Below, in pieces: positions 44,431 to 54,464 of a stretch of 64,000 nt of DNA. The notes under the pieces are model-generated. The model saw only the letters and a program-made list of their open reading frames with translations. It had not been told where the DNA came from and made no database searches. A program made the position numbers and the translations under genes. The stretch comes from Betaproteobacteria bacterium. GTDB taxonomy: Bacteria; Pseudomonadota; Gammaproteobacteria; Burkholderiales; Casimicrobiaceae. Within the stretch, counting starts at the first letter, position 1. Every line of letters starts with the position of its first letter. Where the stretch lies: the NCBI GenBank assembly GCA_016704895.1, contig JADIZG010000005.1, forward strand, positions 1 to 64,000, read 5' to 3'.

Positions 44431-46227
44431 TTGCTCCTCCGCGCTGTCCACGCTGCTGCGCACCGCGTGCTCGCCGCGATGCTCGCCGTCGCGACCCCGG
44501 CGATCGCCGCTCCCGACATGAACAAGGTGGTGCGCGAGGTCTTCCCGGCGGCGGAGACCGGCTTCGATCCTGCCGCCGTGCACGACCTCTACTCGGGGAC
44601 GCTGATCCAGGGCATCTTCGAGACGCTCTACACGTACGACTATCTCGCGCGCCCGTCGAAGGTCGTGCCGCTCGCCGCCGACGGCATGCCGCAGATCACC
44701 GACAACGGCAGGACCTGGACGGTGAAGCTGAAGAAAGGCATCCGATTCGCCGACGATCCGGTGTTCGGCGGCAAGCCGCGCGAGCTCACGGCCGACGACT
44801 ACGTCTATTCGATCAAGCGCCTGATCGACCCGAGGATCCGTTCGCCGTGGGCGTTCCTCGTCGAGGGCAAGTTCGTGGGACTCGACGAGGTCGCCGAGCA
44901 GGCGAGGAAGAGCGGCAGGTTCGACTACGACCGCAAGGTTCCGGGCATCGAGGCCGTCGACCGCCACACGATCCGGTTCCGCCTCAAGGAAACCGACTAC
45001 AACCTGCCCTACATCCTGGCGCACGAGCCCACCTCGGCGGTCGCGCGCGAGGTGATCGAGAAGTACGGCGAGAGCGACGGGCGCGCGCTCGCGAACCCGG
45101 TCGGCACCGGCCCCTACCGCCTCGCGAAGTGGGTGCGCAGCTCGAAGATCCTGCTCGAGGCGAACCCGCACTACCGCGGCTTCACCTGGAACTTCGCCTC
45201 CAGCGACCCGGCGGACGCCGCGCTCGTGCGCGAGATGAAGGGCAAGGCGATGCCGCAGGTGGGCCGCGTCGAGATCTCGATCATCGAGGAGGACCAGGCG
45301 CGCCTGCTCGCGTTCCAGGGCGACGAGGTCGACCTGATGAACATGGAAGGGCCGCTCGCGCCGAAGGTCCTCGACGGCGGGACGCTCAAGCCCGAGATGA
45401 AGGCGAAGGGCGTGAAGCTCTCGCGCATCGTCGATCCCGAGCTCTCGTACACGTACTGGAACATGACCGACCCGGTCGTCGGCGGGCTGGCGAAGGAGAA
45501 GGTCGCGCTGCGCCGGGCGATGGCGATGAGCTACAACGTCGCCGACGAGATCCGCGTGATCCGCAACGGCCAGGCGATCGAGGCGCGCTACCCGATCCCG
45601 CCGGGCGTCGTCGGCCACGATCCGGGCTGGAAGGGCGGCATCGCCTACGACCCGGCGGGGGCCAACGCGCTGCTCGACAGGTTCGGCTACAAGCGCGGCG
45701 CCGACGGATGGCGTACGCTGCCGGACGGCAAGCCGCTCGTCGTGCGGCTTTCGTCGCGCCCCGATACGCTGGGGCGCCAGCAGGACGAGCTGTGGAAGAA
45801 GTCGCTCGACGCGATCGGCGTCCGGATGGACGTCCACAAGGACAAGTTCCCGGAACTGATCAAGGCCGAGAAGCAGTGCAAGCTCCAGATGCGCGTCGCC
45901 TCGTGGATCGCCGATTACCCGGACGGCGACAACTTCATGCAGCTGCTGTACGGCCCGAACACGAACCAGAGCAACAACGCGTGCGCACGCATCCCCGAGT
46001 TCGACAAGCTCTACGCGCGCACGCAGAAGATGCCTCCCGGCCCGGAGCGCGACAAGCTCTACCAGGAGATGACCCGCGTCATCGAGGCGTACGCGCCGTG
46101 GCGGCTCATGATCAGCCGCTACCGCAACATGCTCGTCCAGCCGCGCGTGCTGGGCTACAAGCGCCATCCGATCCTGCACGCGCACTGGCAGTACCTCGAC
46201 GTGGCGCCGCAGGGACCGAACAAGTAG
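44431..46227 (+). CDS. Peptide/oligopeptide ABC substrate-binding protein 2 (family 5)
   Basis: The 598-residue protein is a clear paralogue of the preceding one (shared GFDPAAVHDLYSGTL, NPVGTGPYRLAKW, RVEISIIEEDQ, ADYPDGDNFMQLLYGPNTNQSN, VLGYKRHPILHAHWQYLD). The signal core is VLAAMLAVATPAIAAP. The start is uncertain: TTG 44431 is in frame, while ATG 44411, nearer the previous stop, is out of frame and would need a lost base. Two receptors suggest a wider ligand range for one transporter. Confidence 0.9.
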   Translation: MLLRAVHAAAHRVLAAMLAVATPAIAAPDMNKVVREVFPAAETGFDPAAVHDLYSGTLIQGIFETLYTYDYLARPSKVVPLAADGMPQITDNGRTWTVKLKKGIRFADDPVFGGKPRELTADDYVYSIKRLIDPRIRSPWAFLVEGKFVGLDEVAEQARKSGRFDYDRKVPGIEAVDRHTIRFRLKETDYNLPYILAHEPTSAVAREVIEKYGESDGRALANPVGTGPYRLAKWVRSSKILLEANPHYRGFTWNFASSDPADAALVREMKGKAMPQVGRVEISIIEEDQARLLAFQGDEVDLMNMEGPLAPKVLDGGTLKPEMKAKGVKLSRIVDPELSYTYWNMTDPVVGGLAKEKVALRRAMAMSYNVADEIRVIRNGQAIEARYPIPPGVVGHDPGWKGGIAYDPAGANALLDRFGYKRGADGWRTLPDGKPLVVRLSSRPDTLGRQQDELWKKSLDAIGVRMDVHKDKFPELIKAEKQCKLQMRVASWIADYPDGDNFMQLLYGPNTNQSNNACARIPEFDKLYARTQKMPPGPERDKLYQEMTRVIEAYAPWRLMISRYRNMLVQPRVLGYKRHPILHAHWQYLDVAPQGPNK

Positions 46228-46441
46228 GAGGAGGGGTGTAGACGACGCGCGGGCCGCCGGGGATCCCGGCCGGACCCGCAGCGCGACAAAGCGATGCCGC
46301 GCCCGCCGCGCGGGGCCGGGAAGGCCCGACGCGGCGGGCGGCGGACACGCAAGGATCGCAGGCGCGGCCGCCGATGCGGCGCCGCGCTCGAACGCAACCG
46401 TCCGGAGGCCGCGCGATCCGCGGGCCGGGGGAGGATCGACG

Positions 46442-47380
46442 ATGACGGCGTACATCATCCGGCGCCTGTGGCAGATGCTCCCGACGATGCTCGGGGTCGT
46501 GCTGCTGGTGTTCTTCCTGTTCAACTGGGTCGGCGGCGACCCGGCGTACGTGCTCGCCGGGAAAATCAGCAACCAGGAGCAGATCGACAACATCCGGCGC
46601 CAGCTCGGGGTCGACCAGCCCTACTGGGTCCAGCTCTGGATCTTCGTCAAGCAGATCGTGACCGGGGACTTCGGCGCGTCCTGGAGCACCAACGAGCGCA
46701 TCTCGTCGATCATCTTCACGCGGCTGCCGCCGTCGCTCACGGTGCTCATTCCGCTCACGGTGCTCGACGCGCTGATCGCGATCGGCCTCGCGCTCGCGGT
46801 CGCCTACGTGCGCGGATCGTTGACCGACCGGGCGGTGATGATCGTGTGCACCGTCGGCCTGTCGATCTCGATCCTCGTCTACATCATCGTGTTCCAGTAC
46901 GTGTTCGCCTACAAGCTCGGCTGGTTCCCGGTCCAGGGCTGGGGCGACTCGTTCTGGGAGAACCTGTTCCGCTACGCGTCGCTGCCGATCCTGATCGGCC
47001 TCGCGGTCGGCATCGCGCCCAGCCTGCGGCTCTACCGGACCTTCGTGCTCGACGAGATCAACCAGGACTACGTGCGCACCGCGCGCGCCAAGGGGCTGTC
47101 CGAGAACCGCACCATGTGGGTCCACGTGCTGCGCAACGCGTCGATCCCGATCATCACCAACATCATGGCGTCGCTGCCCGGGCTCCTGATCGGCGCGTTC
47201 CTGATCGAGCGCTTCTTCTCGATCCCCGGCATCGGGCGCGAGGTGATCCTCGCGGTCGAGCGCAGCGACTTCCCGGTGATCAAGGCGATCACCGTGTACG
47301 TCGCCGCGGCGACGATGGTGTTCAACCTGCTCGCCGACCTGATGTACAAGGCGGTGGACCCGCGCGTCCAGCTCAAGTGA
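46442..47380 (+). CDS. Peptide ABC permease (DppB/YejB-like)
   Basis: The 312-residue permease has an N-terminal helix (AYIIRRLWQMLPTMLGVVLLVFFLF), and the EAA-loop region (DYVRTARAKGLSENRTMWVHVLRNA). GGGGGAGG precedes ATG. It follows 214 bases after the second receptor. Confidence 0.93.
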   Translation: MTAYIIRRLWQMLPTMLGVVLLVFFLFNWVGGDPAYVLAGKISNQEQIDNIRRQLGVDQPYWVQLWIFVKQIVTGDFGASWSTNERISSIIFTRLPPSLTVLIPLTVLDALIAIGLALAVAYVRGSLTDRAVMIVCTVGLSISILVYIIVFQYVFAYKLGWFPVQGWGDSFWENLFRYASLPILIGLAVGIAPSLRLYRTFVLDEINQDYVRTARAKGLSENRTMWVHVLRNASIPIITNIMASLPGLLIGAFLIERFFSIPGIGREVILAVERSDFPVIKAITVYVAAATMVFNLLADLMYKAVDPRVQLK

Positions 47381-47391
47381 GGGATCGGACG

Positions 47392-48606
47392 ATGGCCACC
47401 CCGGCTGCAACGCTCCCCCGCTCGGCCAGCGGCGCGCGCGAGATCCCCCACACCGTCTCGCCGGGCCTCTGGACGCTCGCGTGGCGGCGCCTTCGCGCCG
47501 ACCGCGTCGGCATGGTCTCGCTCGTGATCGTGCTGGCCTTCGTGCTGCTGATGATCCTGTCCGGTCTGGGGCTCGTCGCGAAGGACTGGTCGCGCGAGGC
47601 CGGCGTCAACTACGCGCCTCCGTCGTTCATCGGCGCCGACGTCGAGGCGGGTGCGCCAGCGGCGCCCGGCGCGCCCGAGGCGCCGGTGCCCGCCGGCGAC
47701 TACCAGTCGTCGATCGTCGATCCGCTCGCCGACGTGCTGGCGGAGCTTCGCGGCGAGAAGCCGGCGACCTCCGCCGCTGCCGCGCCCGGCGCGGCGCCCG
47801 AGGGCAGGAGCGTCGATCCGCTCGCCGACGTGATGGCCGACATTCGCGCCGACAAGGGGAAGGCGGCAGCGCCCGCGCCAGTCGAGGCGCGAGCCGCGAC
47901 GCTGCCGTTCGGCGGCGACAAGTGGGGCCGCGACGTGATCGCGAAGACGATCAAGGGCTCCGAGACGTCGATCTTCGTGGGCATCGCCTCCGCGCTCGTG
48001 GCGACCGCGCTCGGGACGCTCTTCGGCGCGGTCGCGGGCTACTACGGCCGCTGGGTCGACGACGCGTTCAACTGGTTCTACTCGGTGTTCAACTCGATCC
48101 CCTACCTGCTCCTGGTGCTCGCGGTCGCCGCGGTGCTGCAGCAGAAGGGGATGCTGACGATCATCCTGATCCTCGGCCTCACCGGCTGGACCGGCGTGTT
48201 CCGGCTGATCCGCGCCGAGTACATGAAGCACAAGTCGCGCGAGTACGTGCAGGCCGCCGACGCGATCGGGGCGTCGAACGCGCGCAGGATGTTCGTCCAC
48301 ATCTTCCCGAACGTGTCGCACGTCGTGCTCGTGCAGCTCTCGATCCTGGTGGTCGGGTTCATCAAGGCCGAGGTGATCCTGTCCTTCCTCGGCTTCGGCG
48401 TGCCGGTCGACGTCGTGTCCTGGGGGTCGATGCTGAACGAGGCGCAGAACGAGCTGATCCTCGGCAAGTGGTGGCAGCTCGTCGCCGCGACCACCGCGAT
48501 GGCGCTGCTCGTCACCGCGTTCAGCCTGTTCACCGATGCGCTGCGCGACGCGCTCGATCCGAAGCTCAAGGGGCCGGAGCCGGCGGGGGGCCCCCCGCGG
48601 GCGGCG
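47392..48606 (+). CDS. Peptide ABC permease (DppC/YejE-like), end obscured by poly-G
   Basis: The protein has TM1 (VSLVIVLAFVLLMILSGLGL), then an unusual insertion of about 110 residues with two repeats (IVDPLADVLAELR and SVDPLADVMADIR), then the conserved core (KWGRDVIAKTIKGSETSIFVGIASALVATALG, EYVQAADAIGASNARRMFVHIFPN, FTDALRDALDPKLKG). A normal C terminus would end just after DPKLKG, but no stop is found: the frame enters a G-rich tract and continues in register into the ATPase gene. The end given is where homology stops. Confidence 0.85.
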
Positions 48607-48612
48607 CGGGAC

Positions 48613-48680
48613 GGGGGGGGGGGGGGGGGGGGGGTGGGGGGGGGGGGGGGGCGGGGGGGGGGGGCGGGCCGGGGGGGGGG
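48613..48680. other. Poly-G tract between permease and ATPase genes
   Basis: Runs of 22, 16, 12, 3 and 10 G, broken by single T or C, make up this 68-base stretch. It sits exactly where the permease stop and the ATPase leader should be. Nothing similar is coded in transporters of this family. A consensus artefact is likely; a real G-quadruplex tract is possible. Confidence 0.8.
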
Positions 48681-48729
48681 CCCGGGGCCGCCGGGGGCCG
48701 ACGAGGCCGAAAGAAGGGGCACTGACGCC

Positions 48730-50451
<1,722 letters not shown>

Positions 50452-50460
<9 letters not shown>

Positions 50461-50486
50461 CCCCGGCTCCATCGGGGTCTGACCCC
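50452..50486. repeat. GGGGTCTGACCCC double palindrome at the ABC operon end
   Basis: Copies at 50452-50464 and 50474-50486, nine bases apart, lie between the convergent ABC ATPase and pmbA-like genes. The first contains the ATPase stop. Same element as at lolD. Confidence 0.9.
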
Positions 50487-50499
50487 GGTGTTCCCGCCG

Positions 50500-51816
50500 T
50501 CAAAGCGTGAACGCCATCTCCCGCACGAGCGCCCCCGGCAGGGTCGTGCTCGCAAGCTGCCGTGACCGGTAGCTGTCGGACGACAGCAGCAGCTCGGTCT
50601 CGCGCGTCAGCGCCTCGAGGTTCGTGCCCAGCATCCGGTAGAGCGTGTCGTCGAAGCGCAGCACGTCGACCGGCGCGACGATGCGGCCGCGCTCGACCCA
50701 GAACGTCGCGAAGCGCGTCATGCCGGTGATCCGGCACGCCGGGCGGTCCGAGTAGTTCGTGTACCAGAGGTTGCCGACCATGAGCCCGTCGCCGAGCGCG
50801 TCGAGCGCGTCGTCGGCGCGCAGCTCCCCGCCCGCCATCGCCAGCGCCTCGGGCATCTCGTCGCCGTTCGCGCCGTTGGCCGGGATCGAGAACTCGCGCG
50901 CGGTGCGCGGCGACGTGAGCGCGCCGACGAGCGCGCCCTCGCGCACGAGCGCGACGCTGGCCGGGCGCGCGAATCCCTCGGCCTGGAACGCCGGCGCGAC
51001 GCCGCCCGCGGTGTCCTCGGCGATCGTCACGCGGGGGTCGAGCCGCTCGCCCGCGCGCATGCGGGAGAGCGGGCTCTGGCGCGTCTCGAGCGCGCGGGCC
51101 GAGAAGCCGCCCCAGCCCAGCAGCGAAACGATCTCCTCCATCGCGGACGGCGCGAGGAACGCGCGGTAGCGGCCCGGTGCCAGCGCCTTCGCGGGCCGCG
51201 CGACGAGCGCCAGCCGCTCGCGCGCCTGCGCCATGCGCCGGGCCAGCTCGCCGCCGTCCCAGGCGAAGCCGGCGCAGGCGCTCTTCACCGCCTTGTCCGT
51301 GCGGTCGTAGAGGCTCCACTGCAGGTTGAACGTTTCGGCCAGGTGCCAGTTGCGCTGGCCCTCGGCGTTCGCGAAGCCGCGCCACACGGGGCCCGCCGCG
51401 TAGATGCCGACGAGGTCGAGGCCGTGCGCGGCGGCGAGGATCTCGTCGACGACGGACTCCGCCGGCGGCAGCGCGCCGGCGCGCTCGACGCGCGTGCTCT
51501 CGACGCGGTCGGCGAGCAGCAGGTGCGGGTCGTCGGCGAGGTCGGGCAGCACGTCGCGCAGGCCCTCGACCGCGTCCACGATCGCCTCGCGGTCGACCGG
51601 CGCGTCGCCGGTCATCGCCAGCGTGTGCTCGGCGTGCCGCGCGCCGCGCACCAGCCGGATCGAGAGCTCGTTCTGCAGCACGCTGCCCGCCTGCCGCACC
51701 TTGCCGCGGTTCATCCGCGCGAAGTCGGTCGCCTCGCCGGCGCAGGTCGCCGTGTAACGCTCGCCCGGTGCGAGCGCGCGCTCGATCGTCGAGGCCCAGT
51801 CGGCGAAGCGCTGCTC
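50500..51816 (-). CDS. TldD/PmbA-family protein (PmbA-like half), start not resolved
   Basis: PmbA-like partner of the TldD/TldE peptidase family, without the HExxxH metal site. Conserved sequence begins around 51816 (EQRFADWASTIERALAPGERY), but the first canonical start in this frame is ATG 51714 (MNRGKVRQAGSV). Later parts are typical (GFANAEGQRNWH, APSAMEEIVSLLGWGGFSA, SRMRAGERLDPRVTI, YTNYSDRPACRITGMTRFATFWVERG). The lost start is probably due to an indel in the CCG repeat near 51820-51835. Confidence 0.83.
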   Translation of the reverse strand, partial: EQRFADWASTIERALAPGERYTATCAGEATDFARMNRGKVRQAGSVLQNELSIRLVRGARHAEHTLAMTGDAPVDREAIVDAVEGLRDVLPDLADDPHLLLADRVESTRVERAGALPPAESVVDEILAAAHGLDLVGIYAAGPVWRGFANAEGQRNWHLAETFNLQWSLYDRTDKAVKSACAGFAWDGGELARRMAQARERLALVARPAKALAPGRYRAFLAPSAMEEIVSLLGWGGFSARALETRQSPLSRMRAGERLDPRVTIAEDTAGGVAPAFQAEGFARPASVALVREGALVGALTSPRTAREFSIPANGANGDEMPEALAMAGGELRADDALDALGDGLMVGNLWYTNYSDRPACRITGMTRFATFWVERGRIVAPVDVLRFDDTLYRMLGTNLEALTRETELLLSSDSYRSRQLASTTLPGALVREMAFTL

Positions 51817-51859
51817 CGCCGCCGCCGCCGTCCCGGCCGCAGCAGCGCGCCCACAGGTC

Positions 51860-53275
51860 CCCGCCGAACACGTCGACGTCCGTGAACACGCACGCGGGCG
51901 ACGCGTGCCCGACGCCGATGATCTGCGACGGCTCGCCCTTGCCGCAGTACGGCGTGCCGAGCACCTGCAGCGTCGACGCGTCGCCGACCGCCGCGAGGCT
52001 GCGCCAGAACGACGCGGAGATGCCGCGGTAGTTCGGGTTCTTGACGACGCCCTTCATGCGTCCGTCCTCGATCAGCACGCCGCGCTCGCAGCCGAACTGG
52101 AACTTGTTGCGCGAGTCGTCGATCGACCACGACGCGTTCGTCTGCATGAAGACGCCTCGCCCGATGCGCGCGACCAGCTCGTCGAACGTCGACGCGCCCG
52201 GCTCGAGGTTCAGGTTCGCCATCCGGTCGATCGGCGGGCGGTTCCAGTTGTCGGCGCGCGCGTTCGCGACGCCGGGGAGGCCGGCGCGCGCCTGCGAGAC
52301 CGCGCCGCCGAGCGGGCGCTCGAGAATGCCGCGGCGGATCAGGTGCGTGCGTTCCGCGCGCGTCCCCTCGTCGTCGTAGCCGTAGCTCGCGAGCTCCTCG
52401 GGCCGCGTCGGGTCGAACGTGACGTTCAGGAGCTCGGAGCCGTAGCGGTAGTGGCCGAACATGTCGGGCGTGACGAAGCTCGTGCCGGCGAAGTTGCGCT
52501 CGTCGCCGAGGATGCGGTCGAGCTCGAGCGGGTGCCCGATCGACTCGTGGATCTGCAGCACCATCTGGTCGGGCGCGAGCAGCACGTCCCTCCGTCCGGC
52601 CGGACAGTTGGGCGCGAGCACGAGTTCGAGCGCTTCCTCGGCGACGCGGCGTCCGGCGCCGGCGAAACCGAATCGCGCGAGGACCTCGGGGCCGCCCTGC
52701 TGGCAGATGCCGCGGTAGCCGTTCAGCGTCCGCGTCTGCGTGTCGCCGTCGGCGTGCGCGGAGACCGCGAGTCCCGGCAGCATGATCCGGTAGCGCTGCT
52801 CGACGTCGCCGCCTTCGCTGGTCACCAGCCGGTGGGTCGCGTGGCGCACCTCGACGCTCGCGCTCCAGTCGACGATCCGGGGGTCGATCGCCGCCGCGGT
52901 CGATTCCGCCATCAGGAGCTCGTACCAGTCGCGTGGCGGGGGCTCCGCGCCGTCGACCGACGGTGACGCGTAGTTGCCGCGCGGTGCGGGGCGCGGCAGC
53001 GGCCGCGTGTCGAACAGCGCGCGGGCCGCGGTCGCCCGGGCCCACTGCCGCGCGCGCTCGAGCGCGGCGGCGAGGCCGGCGGGCGACAGGTCCGAGGTCG
53101 CCGCGTAGCCGTAGCCCCCGTCCGCGTACACGGTCGCCATGACGCCACGGTCGCTGGCGCGGGACAGCGGCAGCGGGACGTTCTTGCGCACCGCACAAGT
53201 CGTCGTGGTCTGGTCGACGAACCGCAGCGACCAGTAGTCGGCGGCAACCGTCAGTCGGGGAAGGTCGAGAGGCAT
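51860..53275 (-). CDS. TldD/PmbA-family metallopeptidase (TldD-like half), end not resolved
   Basis: The protein has the TldD zinc motif HESIGHPLELDR and a conserved series (LVLAPNCPAGRRDVLLAPDQM, GVFMQTNASWSIDDSRNKFQFGCERGVLIEDG, VVKNPNYRGIS, TPYCGKGEPSQIIGVGHASPACVFTDVDVFGG). It degrades peptides together with the PmbA-like protein encoded next. Homology ends at VFGG (51860); the frame continues without a stop through a CCG repeat, so the true end is uncertain. It is either an indel or a fusion with the next gene. Confidence 0.85.
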
Positions 53276-53319
53276 GGGGGGGCAGGGGGAAGAGGGGGAG
53301 TCGGCAGCGCCACCGGCGG

Positions 53320-53811
53320 TCAGTCTGCCGCCGGCCGCCCCAGATGCGCCAGCGCGTCACCGGTCACGCGGACGATGCGCCAGTCGGGCATCACGGTCGC
53401 GCCGAGCCGCTCGTAGAACCCGATCGCCGGCGCGTTCCAGTCGAGCACCGACCACTCGAAGCGGCCGCAGCGACGGGCGACGGCGATCGCGGCGACGGCT
53501 CGCAGGAGCCGGCTTCCGATCCCGTGGCCGCGGAAGGCGGGCCGCACGTACAGGTCCTCGAGCCAGAGACCGCGGCGGGCCAGGAAGGTCGAGAAGTTGT
53601 GGAAAAACAGCGCGAATCCCGCGATGCCGCCGTCGACCTCGGCGAGCAGCACTTCGGCGGCGGGCTGCGGGCCGAACAGCGCAGCGGCAAGGTCGGCCGT
53701 CGATCCGGTGCAAAGCTGCGTCAGGCGCTCGTACTCGGCGAGCTCCCGGATCAGCGCGTGGATCGCGGCGGCGTCGCCGGGCACCGCCGGACGGATCGAG
53801 ACGTCGGCCAT
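53320..53811 (-). CDS. GNAT acetyltransferase (diamine acetyltransferase-like)
   Basis: The 163-residue GNAT has IRPAVPGDAAAIHALIRELAEYE at the N terminus, the acetyl-CoA loop VRPAFRGHGIGSRLLRAV and FEWSVLDWNAPAIGFYERLGA, features seen in spermidine/thialysine acetyltransferases. The substrate is inferred by family only. It starts five bases after the stop of the next GNAT gene, so the two are co-transcribed. Confidence 0.87.
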   Translation of the reverse strand: MADVSIRPAVPGDAAAIHALIRELAEYERLTQLCTGSTADLAAALFGPQPAAEVLLAEVDGGIAGFALFFHNFSTFLARRGLWLEDLYVRPAFRGHGIGSRLLRAVAAIAVARRCGRFEWSVLDWNAPAIGFYERLGATVMPDWRIVRVTGDALAHLGRPAAD

Positions 53812-53816
53812 GCCCG

Positions 53817-54319
53817 TCAGTCGACCCGGCGGCCGAGGATCACGACGTCGCGCTCGATCCCGTCGAGCTCCGCCACGCGAGGGAGGTGGCCCCAGCGGAC
53901 GAACCCCGCGCGCTCGAACAGCGCCAGGCTGGGCACGTTGTGGCCGAAGACGAACGCGAGGAACGTCGAGAGCCCCAGGCGGGGGCGTGCCCGATCGCGT
54001 GGTCGAGCAGCGTGCGCGCGAGGCCGCGACGCTGCGCCGCGGGCGCCGTGTACGCGCTGATCTCCGCCGTCCGGTGGTAGGCCGGGCGGCCGTAGAACGA
54101 CCGCACCGACAGCCAGGCTTCCACCTCGCCGGAGGGCGCCGTGGAAACCCAGAGAGGCCGTCGTTCCGGCGTGAAATCGCGAAACCAGGCTTCCCGCGCT
54201 GCAACACTCACGATTTCGGTGTCCGCCGTCGCCATCCGGCCGGGGATCGACGCGTTGTAGATCGCGACGATCGTCGGCAAATCAGCGGGTTGCGCATCGC
54301 GTATCGTCACGGTTGGCAA
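53817..54319 (-). CDS. GNAT acetyltransferase (PAT-like), apparent frameshift
   Basis: The GNAT has IRDAQPADLPTIVAIYNASIPGRMAT, AWLSVRSFYGRPAYHRTAEISAYTAPAAQRRGLARTLLDHAI, as in phosphinothricin-type N-acetyltransferases. The C-terminal part (LSTFLAFVFGHNVPSLALFERAGFVRWGHLPRVAELDGI) is in another frame. Adding one G to the run at 53973-53976 joins them; length is 3n+2. Start ATG 54319. Confidence 0.83.
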
Positions 54320-54464
54320 TTTTGCAACAATTCTCGCCCAAAAGCTTCATGAAGCCGAAGCCTTCGTTGCCTCGCCGATTGGGGGGCGGGTACATTCGCA
54401 TCACGTGAAGCGCTGCAGGGAGTTCCGCCAGCGCGACACACTATCAACTCTGGGGGATTTTCCA

